Assembly: GCA_017411745.1 (NCBI GenBank)
Contig: JAFQPM010000009.1
Location: 1 to 48,742, forward strand
DNA: 48,742 bases
Source of the DNA: Clostridia bacterium
GTDB lineage: Bacteria; Bacillota; Clostridia; Oscillospirales; CAG-272
Direction: 5' to 3'
Of the stretch, positions 33,401-42,009 are shown in pieces (the first letter of the stretch is position 1; every line of letters begins with the position of its first letter). The position numbers were made by a program, and so were the translations under genes. The notes under the pieces were generated by a model that had not been told where the DNA came from, ran no database searches, and saw only the letters and a list, made by a program, of their open reading frames with translations.

Positions 33401-34038
33401 AGCGGTCCAACCTGCGCGGCGACTTCGGCAAATACGTCGTTGATTCTGACCATATTGTCCTCGGTCTGCTTGAGCTTACGCTCTGCCTCGCTCTTTTTAT
33501 GTCTGAACTTGGCTATTCCCGACGCGTCCTCAAAGATGTCTCTTCTCTCCTCGCTCTTTTTGGAAACCATATCGGCAATTCTGCCCTGTCCGATGATCGA
33601 ATAGCCGTCTCGTCCGATACCCGTATTCAAAAAGAGCTCGTAAATGTCACGCAGTCTGACTGCGCGGCGGTTTATGTAATATTCACTTTCTCCTGCGCGG
33701 AAATAGCGTCTGGTTACCGTCACCTCGTCGTAGGGACATTCGAGTCTGGTTCCCACGGTGTTGTCGAAGGTTACCGAGACCTCGGCATATCCCATCGGCT
33801 TACGGCTATCCGCACCGCCGAAGATAACGTCCTCCATCTTTGTGCCTCGGAGGGTCTTTGAGGATATTTCTCCAAGCACCCAACGCATAGCGTCGGCTAT
33901 ATTCGATTTTCCGCTTCCGTTAGGTCCTACGATGACCGTAACGCCTGTTCCAAAATCCTCGCTCGACGAGTCGAAAACCAGCTTCGTCTTATCGGGGAAG
34001 GATTTGAATCCCTGCATTTCTATTGACTTAAGATACAA
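30388..34038 (-). CDS. smc: Chromosome segregation protein SMC
   Basis: SMC forms the ring-shaped condensin that organises chromosomes with ScpA/ScpB. The 1216-residue protein starts at TTG 34038 ('MYLKSIEMQGFKSF'), 8 bases after GGAGG, since no ATG fits this conserved start. It has Walker A 'GPNGSGKSN' near residue 33, a long coiled coil, the hinge (about 510-640, 'GYNNSVRFVMNSYSAGK'), a second coiled coil, the signature 'LSGGEQAF' and Walker B 'FCILDEIEAALD'. The gene lies after an Elp3-like radical SAM gene (22-base gap) and overlaps ftsY. Confidence 0.96.
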   Translation of the reverse strand: MYLKSIEMQGFKSFPDKTKLVFDSSSEDFGTGVTVIVGPNGSGKSNIADAMRWVLGEISSKTLRGTKMEDVIFGGADSRKPMGYAEVSVTFDNTVGTRLECPYDEVTVTRRYFRAGESEYYINRRAVRLRDIYELFLNTGIGRDGYSIIGQGRIADMVSKKSEERRDIFEDASGIAKFRHKKSEAERKLKQTEDNMVRINDVFAEVAAQVGPLEKESEKAKKAIELMEIKKKVDVSLWLFDTEKYRADISAAEEALRRSEFDLKNAEDSMQSLDARNAKLYEASQNGKIAHSQLLNLIKEQTSEAFRLDSEFRVNDTTIKHTDELIETAKQSVTSAKNNLAEEKIKSDAHRERIAALETTLSEAHDKAESIEDSIFDEKCNIDRLDKAIDTAFADIKSAEEAAVDIKVRISVLENSRESGSDRNADILGDIERYGEESAKLEKAIASKQKTVDEYSDAIAEIDEENETLDRQLADLNSDLGEKYDEINNKKLRLESILQRIKTMKAMEEQFEGYNNSVRFVMNSYSAGKITDRNGAPCGKIYGPLSKVITVDTKYVTAVETALGMNLQNIVVEDEETAKAAMFALKRGEAGRATFFPLTSMRPQTETPEMRDARGFAGYIGRADELCGSEDKFRNVISSLLGRTLVFDSIDNATVMAKRLNYKVRVVTLDGQQINAGGSFTGGSVKQGGGILSRADEIKRLKSESEELEKKLKNLQSEAAELKEKLTDLTDRRTDLADRKDLINVLKNTEMQGLEKLTGQYESNRSLLEKLNADYEQIVRMSERYEDDLAALKREEESQNKRVEEFTAVRLAKHNEKVDAEDRLKALEDERTANVIRISEIQKDIETAKALLEVSLERIRVCEEDMRAANDRIESYRAQINNLTVAQTENRKKYTECQSELDMLNAKRAEIEEGNLEFEKKLNEINTMMRDKMAEKELIFRVHTTNQAKLEGLQDKYDKVAGKLWDDYELTRADAVALNYPAVTAENRPEYAKTQIECQNKLRHIGSVDLDAVNKYKELKARYDYMSEQIKDLEKSKEELIGIITKLEKEMKTAFVTAFDQINENFGKTFSELFGGGSAEIYLTDPENVLESGIEIKAAPPGKIIKNLMQLSGGEQAFIGVALFFATLKVNPTPFCILDEIEAALDEVNVERLAQYIKRYSDGTQFIMITHRRGTMAAATRLYGVTMPEHGISKILTLDVKDVEKKKDGEWNGIFE

Positions 34039-34059
34039 AATATACCTCCGTCTGTTTTA

Positions 34060-35094
34060 TTATGTCAGTGCCAGGGTAATGCTTGGCACGTTTTTTTCTC
34101 TGATCGTGATTTTTTTTGGTTTAAATTCCTCAAAAAGTCGCTGTTTATTTCTGCTGTTTTGCCCGATCGACTTTGAAAGCTCTCCTATCGGGACGGAAAA
34201 CTCAAGCGTTTTTTCCGAAAGGTATTTGCCGTTTGTCGAAGTCCGCACAAGCTCTCGCATGATATCGTAGCAAAGCTCGCCCTCGACGAGCTCTCCGAGT
34301 GCCGCGTGGTTTGCTCCGCCCTTGACCTGAGTTTCGTCGCTAAGGTTATCCGACGCGCAAAGTCCGATGCGAATACACTCAACGCCGTGCTCTTTGAACA
34401 CCTTTAATACCTCTTTGGAACGAAATACCGCGTCGTCAAGCAAGAGCATCTGATATTCCCCTCTGTCCACCATATTCGCAAGCTCTGTGCCAAAAAACGT
34501 GACTGTGGGGTAAATTCTTGCCCCACTTGCTCCAAGATCGCAGATCTTTTTCGCCGTTGCTATCTCTTTTTGTAGAGTTGAGCCCGGCAGACCTATCATC
34601 ATCTGTCCGATGAGCTCGTATCCCGCGCTCTTTATCATTTTACACGCATCCTCGGCTTGCTTTGCCGTATGTCCGCGGTTTGAAAGCGTCAAGACCTCGT
34701 CGTCCATGCTTTGAAGCCCGAGTTCAACGGTTTTGACCGAATATTTTGACAGGATCGCCATTATCTCGCCGTCAATATAGTCGGGGCGGGTCGACATTCT
34801 GATCCCGCTTATTTTCGCTCTGCCATCGCACTCTCGGTTGACATAGCTTTCGGCAACGTCGAGCAGATATATCATCAATTCGCGGTCGATGCCTGTAAAC
34901 GAACCGCCGAAATATGCAATTTCAACCTCGGCGGTAGGGTCAAGCGTATCAAGTGCCGCTTCTATCTCACCCACAACAGCCTCACGGTCGAATTTCTGCT
35001 TTCCCGAGATCGAGCGTTGATTGCAAAAAACACACATATTGGGACAACCGAGGTGAGGAATGAAGATCGGGATATTTTTACGCTTAATTTTCAT
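34060..35094 (-). CDS. Radical SAM protein, Elp3-like
   Basis: The 344-residue protein has the radical SAM [4Fe-4S] motif as 'GCPNMCVFCNQ' (C-x4-C-x2-C variant of this family), then 'AYFGGSFTG', 'GIRMSTRPDYID', 'VELGLQSMDDEVL' and 'GQMMIGLPGST'. These resemble the radical SAM half of Elp3-type proteins without the acetyltransferase domain. Members occur between rnc and smc in many clostridia and have no settled function; a tRNA-modifying role is possible. It overlaps the end of rnc by 11 bases. Confidence 0.85.
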   Translation of the reverse strand: MKIKRKNIPIFIPHLGCPNMCVFCNQRSISGKQKFDREAVVGEIEAALDTLDPTAEVEIAYFGGSFTGIDRELMIYLLDVAESYVNRECDGRAKISGIRMSTRPDYIDGEIMAILSKYSVKTVELGLQSMDDEVLTLSNRGHTAKQAEDACKMIKSAGYELIGQMMIGLPGSTLQKEIATAKKICDLGASGARIYPTVTFFGTELANMVDRGEYQMLLLDDAVFRSKEVLKVFKEHGVECIRIGLCASDNLSDETQVKGGANHAALGELVEGELCYDIMRELVRTSTNGKYLSEKTLEFSVPIGELSKSIGQNSRNKQRLFEEFKPKKITIREKNVPSITLALT

Positions 35095-35824
35095 TTTCGT
35101 TCGGAATAACGCTGAAGAGCTTAAGCGCCTCCATGGCTGCGTTTTGTTCGGCTTCTCTCTTGCTCCTGCCCTCTCCGCGACCGATGACGTTCGAATTAAG
35201 CCTTGCTTCTACGCGAAAGATCTTCATATGATCGGGTCCGCTTTGACCGACTACGATATATTCAAGAAAATCTCCCTCTGCCTGCTGCACGAACTGCTGA
35301 AGCAGGCTCTTGGGGTCGCCTCCAAATCCCTTACTCTTCCCGATATTTTCTATCTCGGCACATATGAACGGAAGCAGAAACTTTTTGACGGTATCCATTC
35401 CATTCTCACCCGCGTCTATGTAGATCGCCGCGAGCAACGCCTCAAAAGCATCAGCAAGAATGCTCTTACGGCTTCTGCCGTTATTTCTTTCCTCTCCTAT
35501 TCCGAGAAGAAGATACTGTCCAAGATCTATCTTTTCCGAATATCCCGCAAGCGCTCTTTCACAGACCACCTCGGCTCTCATTCTCGTCAATTCTCCCTCG
35601 GGGCAGTCCTCAAACTTACTGAAAAGATAGTTGCTCGTTATAAGCGACAGCACGCTGTCACCAAGAAATTCAAGCCTCTCGTTGCAATACAGATGATGAT
35701 TTTTCATGCCCGACTCGTTCGAATAAGACGAGTGGGTCAGTGCACGCTCAAGCAGGCTTTGATTTTTAAAATTATATCCTATCCTCGCTTCGAGGCGGGT
35801 GCAATCGGGGCGATTGTTCATCAT
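35084..35824 (-). CDS. rnc: Ribonuclease III
   Basis: RNase III cuts double-stranded RNA in rRNA processing and mRNA decay. The 246-residue protein has the catalytic signature 'ERLEFLGDSVL', 'LADAFEALLAAIYIDAG' and a C-terminal double-stranded-RNA-binding domain ('DPKSLLQQFVQ', 'GEGRSKREAEQNAAMEAL'). ATG 35824 (or 35821) follows AGGAGAG; an upstream in-frame ATG lacks a site. It is 47 bases after plsX with no acpP between them, unlike many Firmicutes. Confidence 0.95.
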   Translation of the reverse strand: MMNNRPDCTRLEARIGYNFKNQSLLERALTHSSYSNESGMKNHHLYCNERLEFLGDSVLSLITSNYLFSKFEDCPEGELTRMRAEVVCERALAGYSEKIDLGQYLLLGIGEERNNGRSRKSILADAFEALLAAIYIDAGENGMDTVKKFLLPFICAEIENIGKSKGFGGDPKSLLQQFVQQAEGDFLEYIVVGQSGPDHMKIFRVEARLNSNVIGRGEGRSKREAEQNAAMEALKLFSVIPNENEN

Positions 35825-35871
35825 AATCTCTCCTGAATCTTTTTTGTTATTTTTGATCGACAATCAAATAA

Positions 35872-36927
35872 TCACTCTGCCCGAGTTTCACTCTCTGCGG
35901 CTTTTTTCTCTGCCTCGAGCTTCTCCTCGGCATATTTTGCCGCGTCTGCGGCTATTATATCAACTACGTTCTTATTTACACAGCTTACAGCCTGACGGAT
36001 AGCATTCGCAAATGCCTTTGCATCGGACGAGCCGTGTGCTTTGACGACCGTCTTGGAAAGTCCCAAGATGAGTGCGCCACCGTGCTCACTGACGTCAAAC
36101 TTCTTCCTGAACTTCTTGAGCTTTCCGCGAACAAGCAGATATGCAAGCATACCGCCAAGTCCGCCCTTGAAGATCCCCTTAAGCTCCTTCGACATAAGCT
36201 TGCCCATACCCTCTATAGTTTTGAGGGTCACGTTACCTGTAAATCCATCGGATACCGCTACGTCACACGCACCGAGCGCGAGTCCGTTGCCTTCTACGTT
36301 GCCTACGAAATTAATACGCTTATTTTCTTTGAGCTTTGCATACGTATTCTGCTGGAGCTCGGTTCCCTTATGCTCCTCGGATCCGTTATTCAAAAGTGCC
36401 ACGCGGGGAGAATCTATTCCATATATTGCCTTCATATACGCGCTTCCCATCATGGCAAATCCGACCATATAGTCCTCGTTGGGCTTTACGCTCGCACCTG
36501 AATCAATGAGCATAAAGGGAGCAGTCAACGGCAGGATCGCACCGATACCTGCTCTTTGTATTCCCTTTACTCGCTTGACGATAAGCGTTGCGCCGGTAAA
36601 GAGCGCACCCGTGTTGCCACAGCTGACGAGAGCATCTCCCTCGCCCGCGGCGAGCATCTGAAGTCCAAGGCCCAAGGATGAGTTTTTCTTATCCTTCATT
36701 ACTGCCATGGGATCGTCATCCATCGTGAGAACAAGATCTGTATGCTTTATCTCGCATCCCGAAAGGTCGAGCTTGTGCTCTGCTGCGGTTTTAGAGATTG
36801 CTTTCTCATCTCCGATGAGGATATACGTTACTCCGTCGGAATAGGATTGCTTCAACGCCTTATCTACGCCGAGAAGATTCTCGACAGGGGCATTGTCCCC
36901 ACTCATTACGTCAATTATTATCTTCAT
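35872..36927 (-). CDS. plsX: Phosphate acyltransferase PlsX
   Basis: PlsX makes acyl-phosphate from acyl-ACP, the first step of the PlsX/PlsY phospholipid pathway. The 351-residue protein begins 'MKIIIDVMSGDNAP' (family D-A-M-G-G-D-x-A-P), then 'VSCGNTGALFTGATLIV', 'RAGIGAILPLTAPFMLIDSGA', 'LLNNGSEEHKG' and 'VSDGFTGNVTLKTIEG'. The S in 'VMSGD' is a small departure from the usual G. ATG 36927 overlaps the end of trmFO by 17 bases. It ends in a Glu/Ala-rich tail. Confidence 0.95.
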   Translation of the reverse strand: MKIIIDVMSGDNAPVENLLGVDKALKQSYSDGVTYILIGDEKAISKTAAEHKLDLSGCEIKHTDLVLTMDDDPMAVMKDKKNSSLGLGLQMLAAGEGDALVSCGNTGALFTGATLIVKRVKGIQRAGIGAILPLTAPFMLIDSGASVKPNEDYMVGFAMMGSAYMKAIYGIDSPRVALLNNGSEEHKGTELQQNTYAKLKENKRINFVGNVEGNGLALGACDVAVSDGFTGNVTLKTIEGMGKLMSKELKGIFKGGLGGMLAYLLVRGKLKKFRKKFDVSEHGGALILGLSKTVVKAHGSSDAKAFANAIRQAVSCVNKNVVDIIAADAAKYAEEKLEAEKKAAESETRAE

Positions 36928-38302
36928 TGTTTGTTTCCTTTTCGGTCTGTTTTTTGAACCCCTCGGTACCAAGGCGCGTGCAATATGCCTCAAGTGCCTC
37001 GAGTGCTCTTGCGGCAACGACCTCATACTTGGCTATCTTTCCACCCTTGACTCTCTTTTCAAGCGGTTCTACTATGCCAAAGTTCGCATTCATAGGAACG
37101 AAATTTCCGCTGACGCTTCCCGTGCTGATATAGTGCGACATCGCTCCTATCATAGTCGTCCTCGGGAAGACGACGCTGTCTTCGCCAAGCGCTCTTGCCA
37201 CCGCGTTGATGCCTGCGACGAAGCCCGAGCCCGTCGATTCTATATATCCTTCAACGCCCGTCATCTGACCCGCGAAAAAGATATTTTTATTGCTTCGCAT
37301 CGAATAGTCCGCGTCGAGATATTTCGGTGAATCTATATAAGTATTTCTGTGCATAATGCCGTAGCGTAGAAATTCTGCGTTTTCAAGTCCGGGGATCATT
37401 CCAAAGACTCTTTTCTGCTCGGGGAACGCAAGGTGGGTCTGGAATCCGACGAGATTATACATCGTTCCCTCGGAATTCTCCTTGCGGAGCTGAACCACCG
37501 CATACGCTTCCTCGCCCGTTCTCTTATCAACAAGACCCACGGGCTTGAGCGGACCGTAGCGCAGAGTATCATATCCTCGCTTTGCCATGACCTCGACGGG
37601 CATACAGCCCTCAAACACCTTGAGTTCCTTTTGCATCTCGCGGTCAAAGTCCTTGATCTCGGCCTCTCTTGCCGTGATAAGCTCGGTATAAAACGCGTCG
37701 TATTGCTCGCGCGTCATAGGGCAGTTGAGATAGTCCGCATCTCCCTTATCATAGCGCGACGCCGCGTAGACTATGTCCATATTCAAGCTCGACGCGTCAA
37801 CGATCGGTGCAGCCGCATCGAAAAAGTGCAAGCCCTCAAGGCCGAGCGTTTTCTCAATATATTCCGCCATCGGCTCGCTTGTAAGCGGTCCCGTAGCGAT
37901 AACGGTGATAACACCGTCCTCTACCTCCGAGACCTCCTTTTCGACGATCTCAATATTAGGATGATTCTTTATCTTATCGGTGACATACTTTGAGAACAAC
38001 TCTCTGTCCACCGCGAGCGCAGAGCCCGCGGGAACTCTCGTTGCATACGCCGCCTCCATAATGAGCGAATCAAGGCGGCAGAGCTCCTCCTTGAGAAGTC
38101 CTACGGCGTTGGTCACTCTGTCCGAACGAAGCGAATTTGAGCAAACGAGCTCCGCAAAGCCCTCGTTATGATGCGCGGGGGTATATTTTTGGGGCTTCAT
38201 TTCAAAAAGTCTTACGTGCAGTCCTCTTTTGGCTATCTGCCATGCCGCCTCGCAGCCCGCAAGTCCTGCACCGTAGACGTTTATCGTTTTTCTGTTTTCC
38301 AT
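36911..38302 (-). CDS. trmFO: Methylenetetrahydrofolate-tRNA-(uracil-5-)-methyltransferase TrmFO
   Basis: TrmFO makes 5-methyluridine at position 54 of tRNA using methylene-THF and FAD. The 463-residue protein opens with the FAD motif 'INVYGAGLAGCEAA', then 'LFEMKP', 'HHNEGFAELVCSNSLRSD', and later 'FAGQMTGVEGYIESTGSG' and 'GAMSHYIS'. This is a complete family match. It is 24 bases after topA, as in many Firmicutes where topA-trmFO are neighbours. Confidence 0.96.
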   Translation of the reverse strand: MENRKTINVYGAGLAGCEAAWQIAKRGLHVRLFEMKPQKYTPAHHNEGFAELVCSNSLRSDRVTNAVGLLKEELCRLDSLIMEAAYATRVPAGSALAVDRELFSKYVTDKIKNHPNIEIVEKEVSEVEDGVITVIATGPLTSEPMAEYIEKTLGLEGLHFFDAAAPIVDASSLNMDIVYAASRYDKGDADYLNCPMTREQYDAFYTELITAREAEIKDFDREMQKELKVFEGCMPVEVMAKRGYDTLRYGPLKPVGLVDKRTGEEAYAVVQLRKENSEGTMYNLVGFQTHLAFPEQKRVFGMIPGLENAEFLRYGIMHRNTYIDSPKYLDADYSMRSNKNIFFAGQMTGVEGYIESTGSGFVAGINAVARALGEDSVVFPRTTMIGAMSHYISTGSVSGNFVPMNANFGIVEPLEKRVKGGKIAKYEVVAARALEALEAYCTRLGTEGFKKQTEKETNNEDNN

Positions 38303-38326
38303 TCTTTATCCTGAATCAAGATCAAA

Positions 38327-40636
38327 TTAATTTTCTTCTCCGTCGTCCTTTTCGGTCTCGACGTAGGGCTCGCTGTATCCGCACTTTTCATCGTGGCAGA
38401 TAAGCAACGCCTTGCCCTTTTTGCGGAAAAGGGTCTTGCCGCACTGTGGGCAGCTCTTGGCTACGGGCATATCCCAGGACGAGAAGTTACACTCGGGATA
38501 TCTTTCGCATCCGTAGAACACGGTCCTGCTTCTGCTGTATCTGGTAACTATCTTTGCGCCACACTCGGGACAGGGTACTCCGACCTCTTTGGTTCTCTGC
38601 TTTGTATTCTTACAAGCGGGATAGTTCGCGCAAGCGTAGAACGAGCCGAATTTACCTGTTCTGAGCACCATATCCGCGCCGCACTTGTCGCACTTGAAGT
38701 CTGCAATTATCGTCTTTTTCTCTGCTACCTTCTTTTCCTCGGATTCAGCCGTTCCCTCGGGATTGGCTGCGGTGAGAGGCTTGGTGTTACGACACTTGGG
38801 ATAGTTGGGGCAAGCGGCAAATTTGCCGAATCTACCGTTCTTGACGATCATCTTACTTCCGCATTTATCGCAGACGATGTCGGTCTCCTCAACGGGAATC
38901 TCGATGCTCTCGTTTCCAAGCTTTTCGGTTGCTTTCTCAAGCTGTACCGAAAAATCTTTCCAGAAGTCTGCGAGTACCTCGTTAAGAGTCAGTTCCGACT
39001 TTTCGATCGCGTCAAGCTTATTTTCCATCTCTGCGGTGAACTCGTAGTCGACTATGCTATCGAAGTTCTCGCGCATAAGCTTGGTGGTTATCTCGCCCAG
39101 AGGCGTCGGCACGAGCGACTTGTTCTTGCCCTCTCTCTTGACGTAGTTTCTCGAAATTATGGTAGTAATGGTCGACTCAAAGGTACTGGGACGTCCGATT
39201 CCCTTTTCCTTGAGGAACTGAACGAGCGAGCCCTCGTTAAAGCGTGCGGGCGGCTCGGTGAAATGCTTGGTAGGATCTATTCGGTCGAAGTCAAGCGTTT
39301 CTCCCTCGGCAAGCTCGGGGATCTTGGCATTCTTCTGCTCTTCTCCCTCAGGATTGCTCTCCTCAACGCTTTCCTCATATACTGCCATATATCCCGGGAA
39401 TGTGACGGTATATCCGCCCGTGCGGAACAGATATCCCGCCGATTCTACCTCTACGTTAAGCGTTGCAAGCGTTGCGGATTCCATCTGGCTTGCGACAAAT
39501 CTATCCCAGATAAGCTTATAGAGCTTATACTGATCTGCCGAAAGATAGGACTTGATCTTCTTGGGCTCAAGGGTGACGTTTGAGGGACGGATCGCCTCGT
39601 GCGCATCCTGAATTCCAGACTCGGATTTGAATACTCTGGGTTCGTCGGTATTGTATTTATCGCCGAATTTCTCCGCGATATATGCTCGGGTCGCTTCCTG
39701 TGCCTCGGCAGAAACACGGAGAGAATCGGTACGCATATAGGTGATAAGACCCTGAACGCCGCCGTTCTCGCTTCCGATGTTGATACCCTCGTAAAGCTCC
39801 TGAGCAACTCTCATCGTTCTCTGAAGCTGGAATCCCAGCTTTCTGTATCCCTCCTGCTGAAGTGTGGAGGTGTTAAAGGGGGGACGGGGTGCTTTATGAC
39901 GTGTAGAGCGCTTGACCGACTTGACGGCAAACTGCTTGCCATCGACCGCATTTACTACCTTCATTGCATCGGCTTCGTTGCAAAGCTCTATCTTGCCGTT
40001 CTCGTCGCCAAAGAATCTGACCGTAAAGGGTACGCCCTCGTCAGAAAGGAGAGTGACCTCGATAGTCCAATATTCTACGGGAACGAAGCTTTTAATCTCC
40101 TCCTCTCGCTCAACGATGATCTTCGTTGCAACAGACTGCACTCTTCCCGCACTCAGTCCACTCTTGACGTTCTTCCAAAGCAGAGGGGATATCTTATATC
40201 CGACTATTCTGTCGAGTATTCTTCTTGCCTGCTGTGCGTCAACAAGGCTCATATCAATGTTACGGGGCTTTTTGATCGCTGCCTTTACCACGCTCTTGGT
40301 GATCTCGTTGAAGGTGACTCTCTGCGTCTTCTCGATCGGTATTCCGAGCGCGGTCGCGAGATGCCACGAGATAGCCTCTCCCTCGCGGTCAGGGTCGGTC
40401 GCGAGGTATATTTTGTTTGCGTGCTTTGCTTCCTTTTTGATCTCTTTGATTATATCGCCTTTGCCGCGGATATTGATATAATGCGCTTCAAAGTTATTGT
40501 CTATATCAACGCCGAGGGTGGATTTGGGCAGGTCGCGGACGTGTCCTACCGATGCGATGACCTTATAGTTCGAGCCAAGATAGCTCTTTACGGTATTTGC
40601 CTTGGAGGGTGACTCCATTATTACAAGGTTTGCCAT
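38327..40636 (-). CDS. topA: DNA topoisomerase I
   Basis: This type IA topoisomerase relaxes negative supercoils. The 769-residue protein has the TOPRIM domain ('LVIMESPSKANTVKSYLG', 'LATDPDREGEAISWHL'), the active-site Tyr in 'YMRTDSLRVS', and the gate domain. The C terminus carries four zinc-ribbon repeats ('CDKCGSKM...CPNYPKC', 'CDKCGADM...CANYPAC', 'CPECGAKI...CERYPEC' and a divergent 'CPQCGKTL...CHDEKCG'). The start follows GAAAGGATATA by 10 bases, the same type of site as gltX and glnS. It is 23 bases after dprA. Confidence 0.96.
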   Translation of the reverse strand: MANLVIMESPSKANTVKSYLGSNYKVIASVGHVRDLPKSTLGVDIDNNFEAHYINIRGKGDIIKEIKKEAKHANKIYLATDPDREGEAISWHLATALGIPIEKTQRVTFNEITKSVVKAAIKKPRNIDMSLVDAQQARRILDRIVGYKISPLLWKNVKSGLSAGRVQSVATKIIVEREEEIKSFVPVEYWTIEVTLLSDEGVPFTVRFFGDENGKIELCNEADAMKVVNAVDGKQFAVKSVKRSTRHKAPRPPFNTSTLQQEGYRKLGFQLQRTMRVAQELYEGINIGSENGGVQGLITYMRTDSLRVSAEAQEATRAYIAEKFGDKYNTDEPRVFKSESGIQDAHEAIRPSNVTLEPKKIKSYLSADQYKLYKLIWDRFVASQMESATLATLNVEVESAGYLFRTGGYTVTFPGYMAVYEESVEESNPEGEEQKNAKIPELAEGETLDFDRIDPTKHFTEPPARFNEGSLVQFLKEKGIGRPSTFESTITTIISRNYVKREGKNKSLVPTPLGEITTKLMRENFDSIVDYEFTAEMENKLDAIEKSELTLNEVLADFWKDFSVQLEKATEKLGNESIEIPVEETDIVCDKCGSKMIVKNGRFGKFAACPNYPKCRNTKPLTAANPEGTAESEEKKVAEKKTIIADFKCDKCGADMVLRTGKFGSFYACANYPACKNTKQRTKEVGVPCPECGAKIVTRYSRSRTVFYGCERYPECNFSSWDMPVAKSCPQCGKTLFRKKGKALLICHDEKCGYSEPYVETEKDDGEEN

Positions 40637-40659
40637 TAAAAAATATATATCCTTTCAAA

Positions 40660-42009
40660 TTATCTTCGTATGTAAAGTGCTCCCGGGAGGGATGAAACGA
40701 GCCCTTTGATCTCCAGCACGGTAAGCGCGGAGATAACTTCGCCGAGCGTGAAGCCCGTTTTAGTCAGGTAATCGACCGTAACTGCTCTGTCAAGCGGCAT
40801 TTCGTCGAACACGCGTCTTTGCTTTTCGGTGAGCTTTTCGAGCACCTTTGCCGAGTCGTCTCCGCTGCTCTTTTGAGGAGAAGGAGGAGCTTCGTGGTGC
40901 TTTATCTGATCTGTCTTATCTTCATTGTTTGCTTTTGCAGGCTCTGTGCGCTTTGATTCCTTGCGAACCAACGGAGATCTTTTTCTTCCCTCCGCCTTAT
41001 GCAAGCTTTCAAATCCGCCCTGCTTTTGCGCCGTGGGAGTATAAACTCTTACCGCGACGCCCATACTCTTGACGACGTTGCCGTCAAATTCCGAGTGAGC
41101 CTCGGCGCTTATCATTTTCTGAACGTCGAGACGGTCACGGTATATGAACATATAGTTTCGTATGATATCGTTTCCGCACATGACCGCTTGAGCCCCGTCT
41201 CTGATGAGCATATTCGTGCCCGACGAGTTATCCGCATCAATATTGGCAGGCACGGCATATATATCCTTGCCCTGCAGTATCGCGTTTTTAGCGGTTATCA
41301 AAGCACCGCTTCCCTTGTCGGCGTCAACGACGACTGTTCCCTGACTAAGCCCGCTTATTATGCGGTTTCTCATCGGGAAATTCGAGCCTCTCGGCTCGGT
41401 AGAGGGCGGATATTCGGTGATCACCGCGCCGTTCTGCTTAATTATCGATTCGAGCTTTTCGTGCTCCTTTGGATACACGACGTCGATGCCGCATCCCAGC
41501 ACCGCGATGGTCTTTCCCTTTGCGGCTATTGCCGCGCAGGACGCTATGCCGTCTATTCCAAGCGCCATTCCGCTTACGACGATCGCTCCCGCCGACGCAA
41601 CCTCATAGGATATTTTATACGCGGCTCTCATTCCGTATTCACTCATTTTACGCGTGCCGACTATCGAGATGCACAGGCTTCTGTTGAAATTTGGAAGCGT
41701 GCCTGCATAGTAAAGCACGACGGGAGGATTTTTCAGACTGCGAAGGCTCGCGGGATAGTCGTATCCGTCGTAGGTAAGCAGACCGACGTTTGCGCTCTGG
41801 CAATAATTGATTATTTTTTGTGCGTTGTCAAGTGCTTTATCGCAAAGCGTTTCCGCCAGATGCTCACTTATTCCGAGCTCGGAATATTTGTCGTAATCCG
41901 CGTCGTAGATCTCATCGATCGAGGCGAATTTTTCTACAAGCGTCAACACCTCGGAGCTTCCCTGACCGCACTTTTCACTAAGCCATATCCATTTCAAAGC
42001 ATTGCTCAT
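40660..42009 (-). CDS. dprA: DNA processing protein DprA
   Basis: DprA loads RecA on incoming single-stranded DNA during natural transformation. The 449-residue protein has the Rossmann-like core with 'VGTRKMSEYG', 'SGMALGIDGIASCAAI', 'VLGCGIDVVYPKEH', 'SNFPMRNRIISGLS' and 'SGALITAKNA'. It ends in a winged-helix domain after a Lys/Pro-rich linker. ATG 42009 overlaps the stop of the upstream methyltransferase by 4 bases. dprA occurs in many bacteria without known competence, so it does not prove natural transformation. Confidence 0.95.
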   Translation of the reverse strand: MSNALKWIWLSEKCGQGSSEVLTLVEKFASIDEIYDADYDKYSELGISEHLAETLCDKALDNAQKIINYCQSANVGLLTYDGYDYPASLRSLKNPPVVLYYAGTLPNFNRSLCISIVGTRKMSEYGMRAAYKISYEVASAGAIVVSGMALGIDGIASCAAIAAKGKTIAVLGCGIDVVYPKEHEKLESIIKQNGAVITEYPPSTEPRGSNFPMRNRIISGLSQGTVVVDADKGSGALITAKNAILQGKDIYAVPANIDADNSSGTNMLIRDGAQAVMCGNDIIRNYMFIYRDRLDVQKMISAEAHSEFDGNVVKSMGVAVRVYTPTAQKQGGFESLHKAEGRKRSPLVRKESKRTEPAKANNEDKTDQIKHHEAPPSPQKSSGDDSAKVLEKLTEKQRRVFDEMPLDRAVTVDYLTKTGFTLGEVISALTVLEIKGLVSSLPGALYIRR

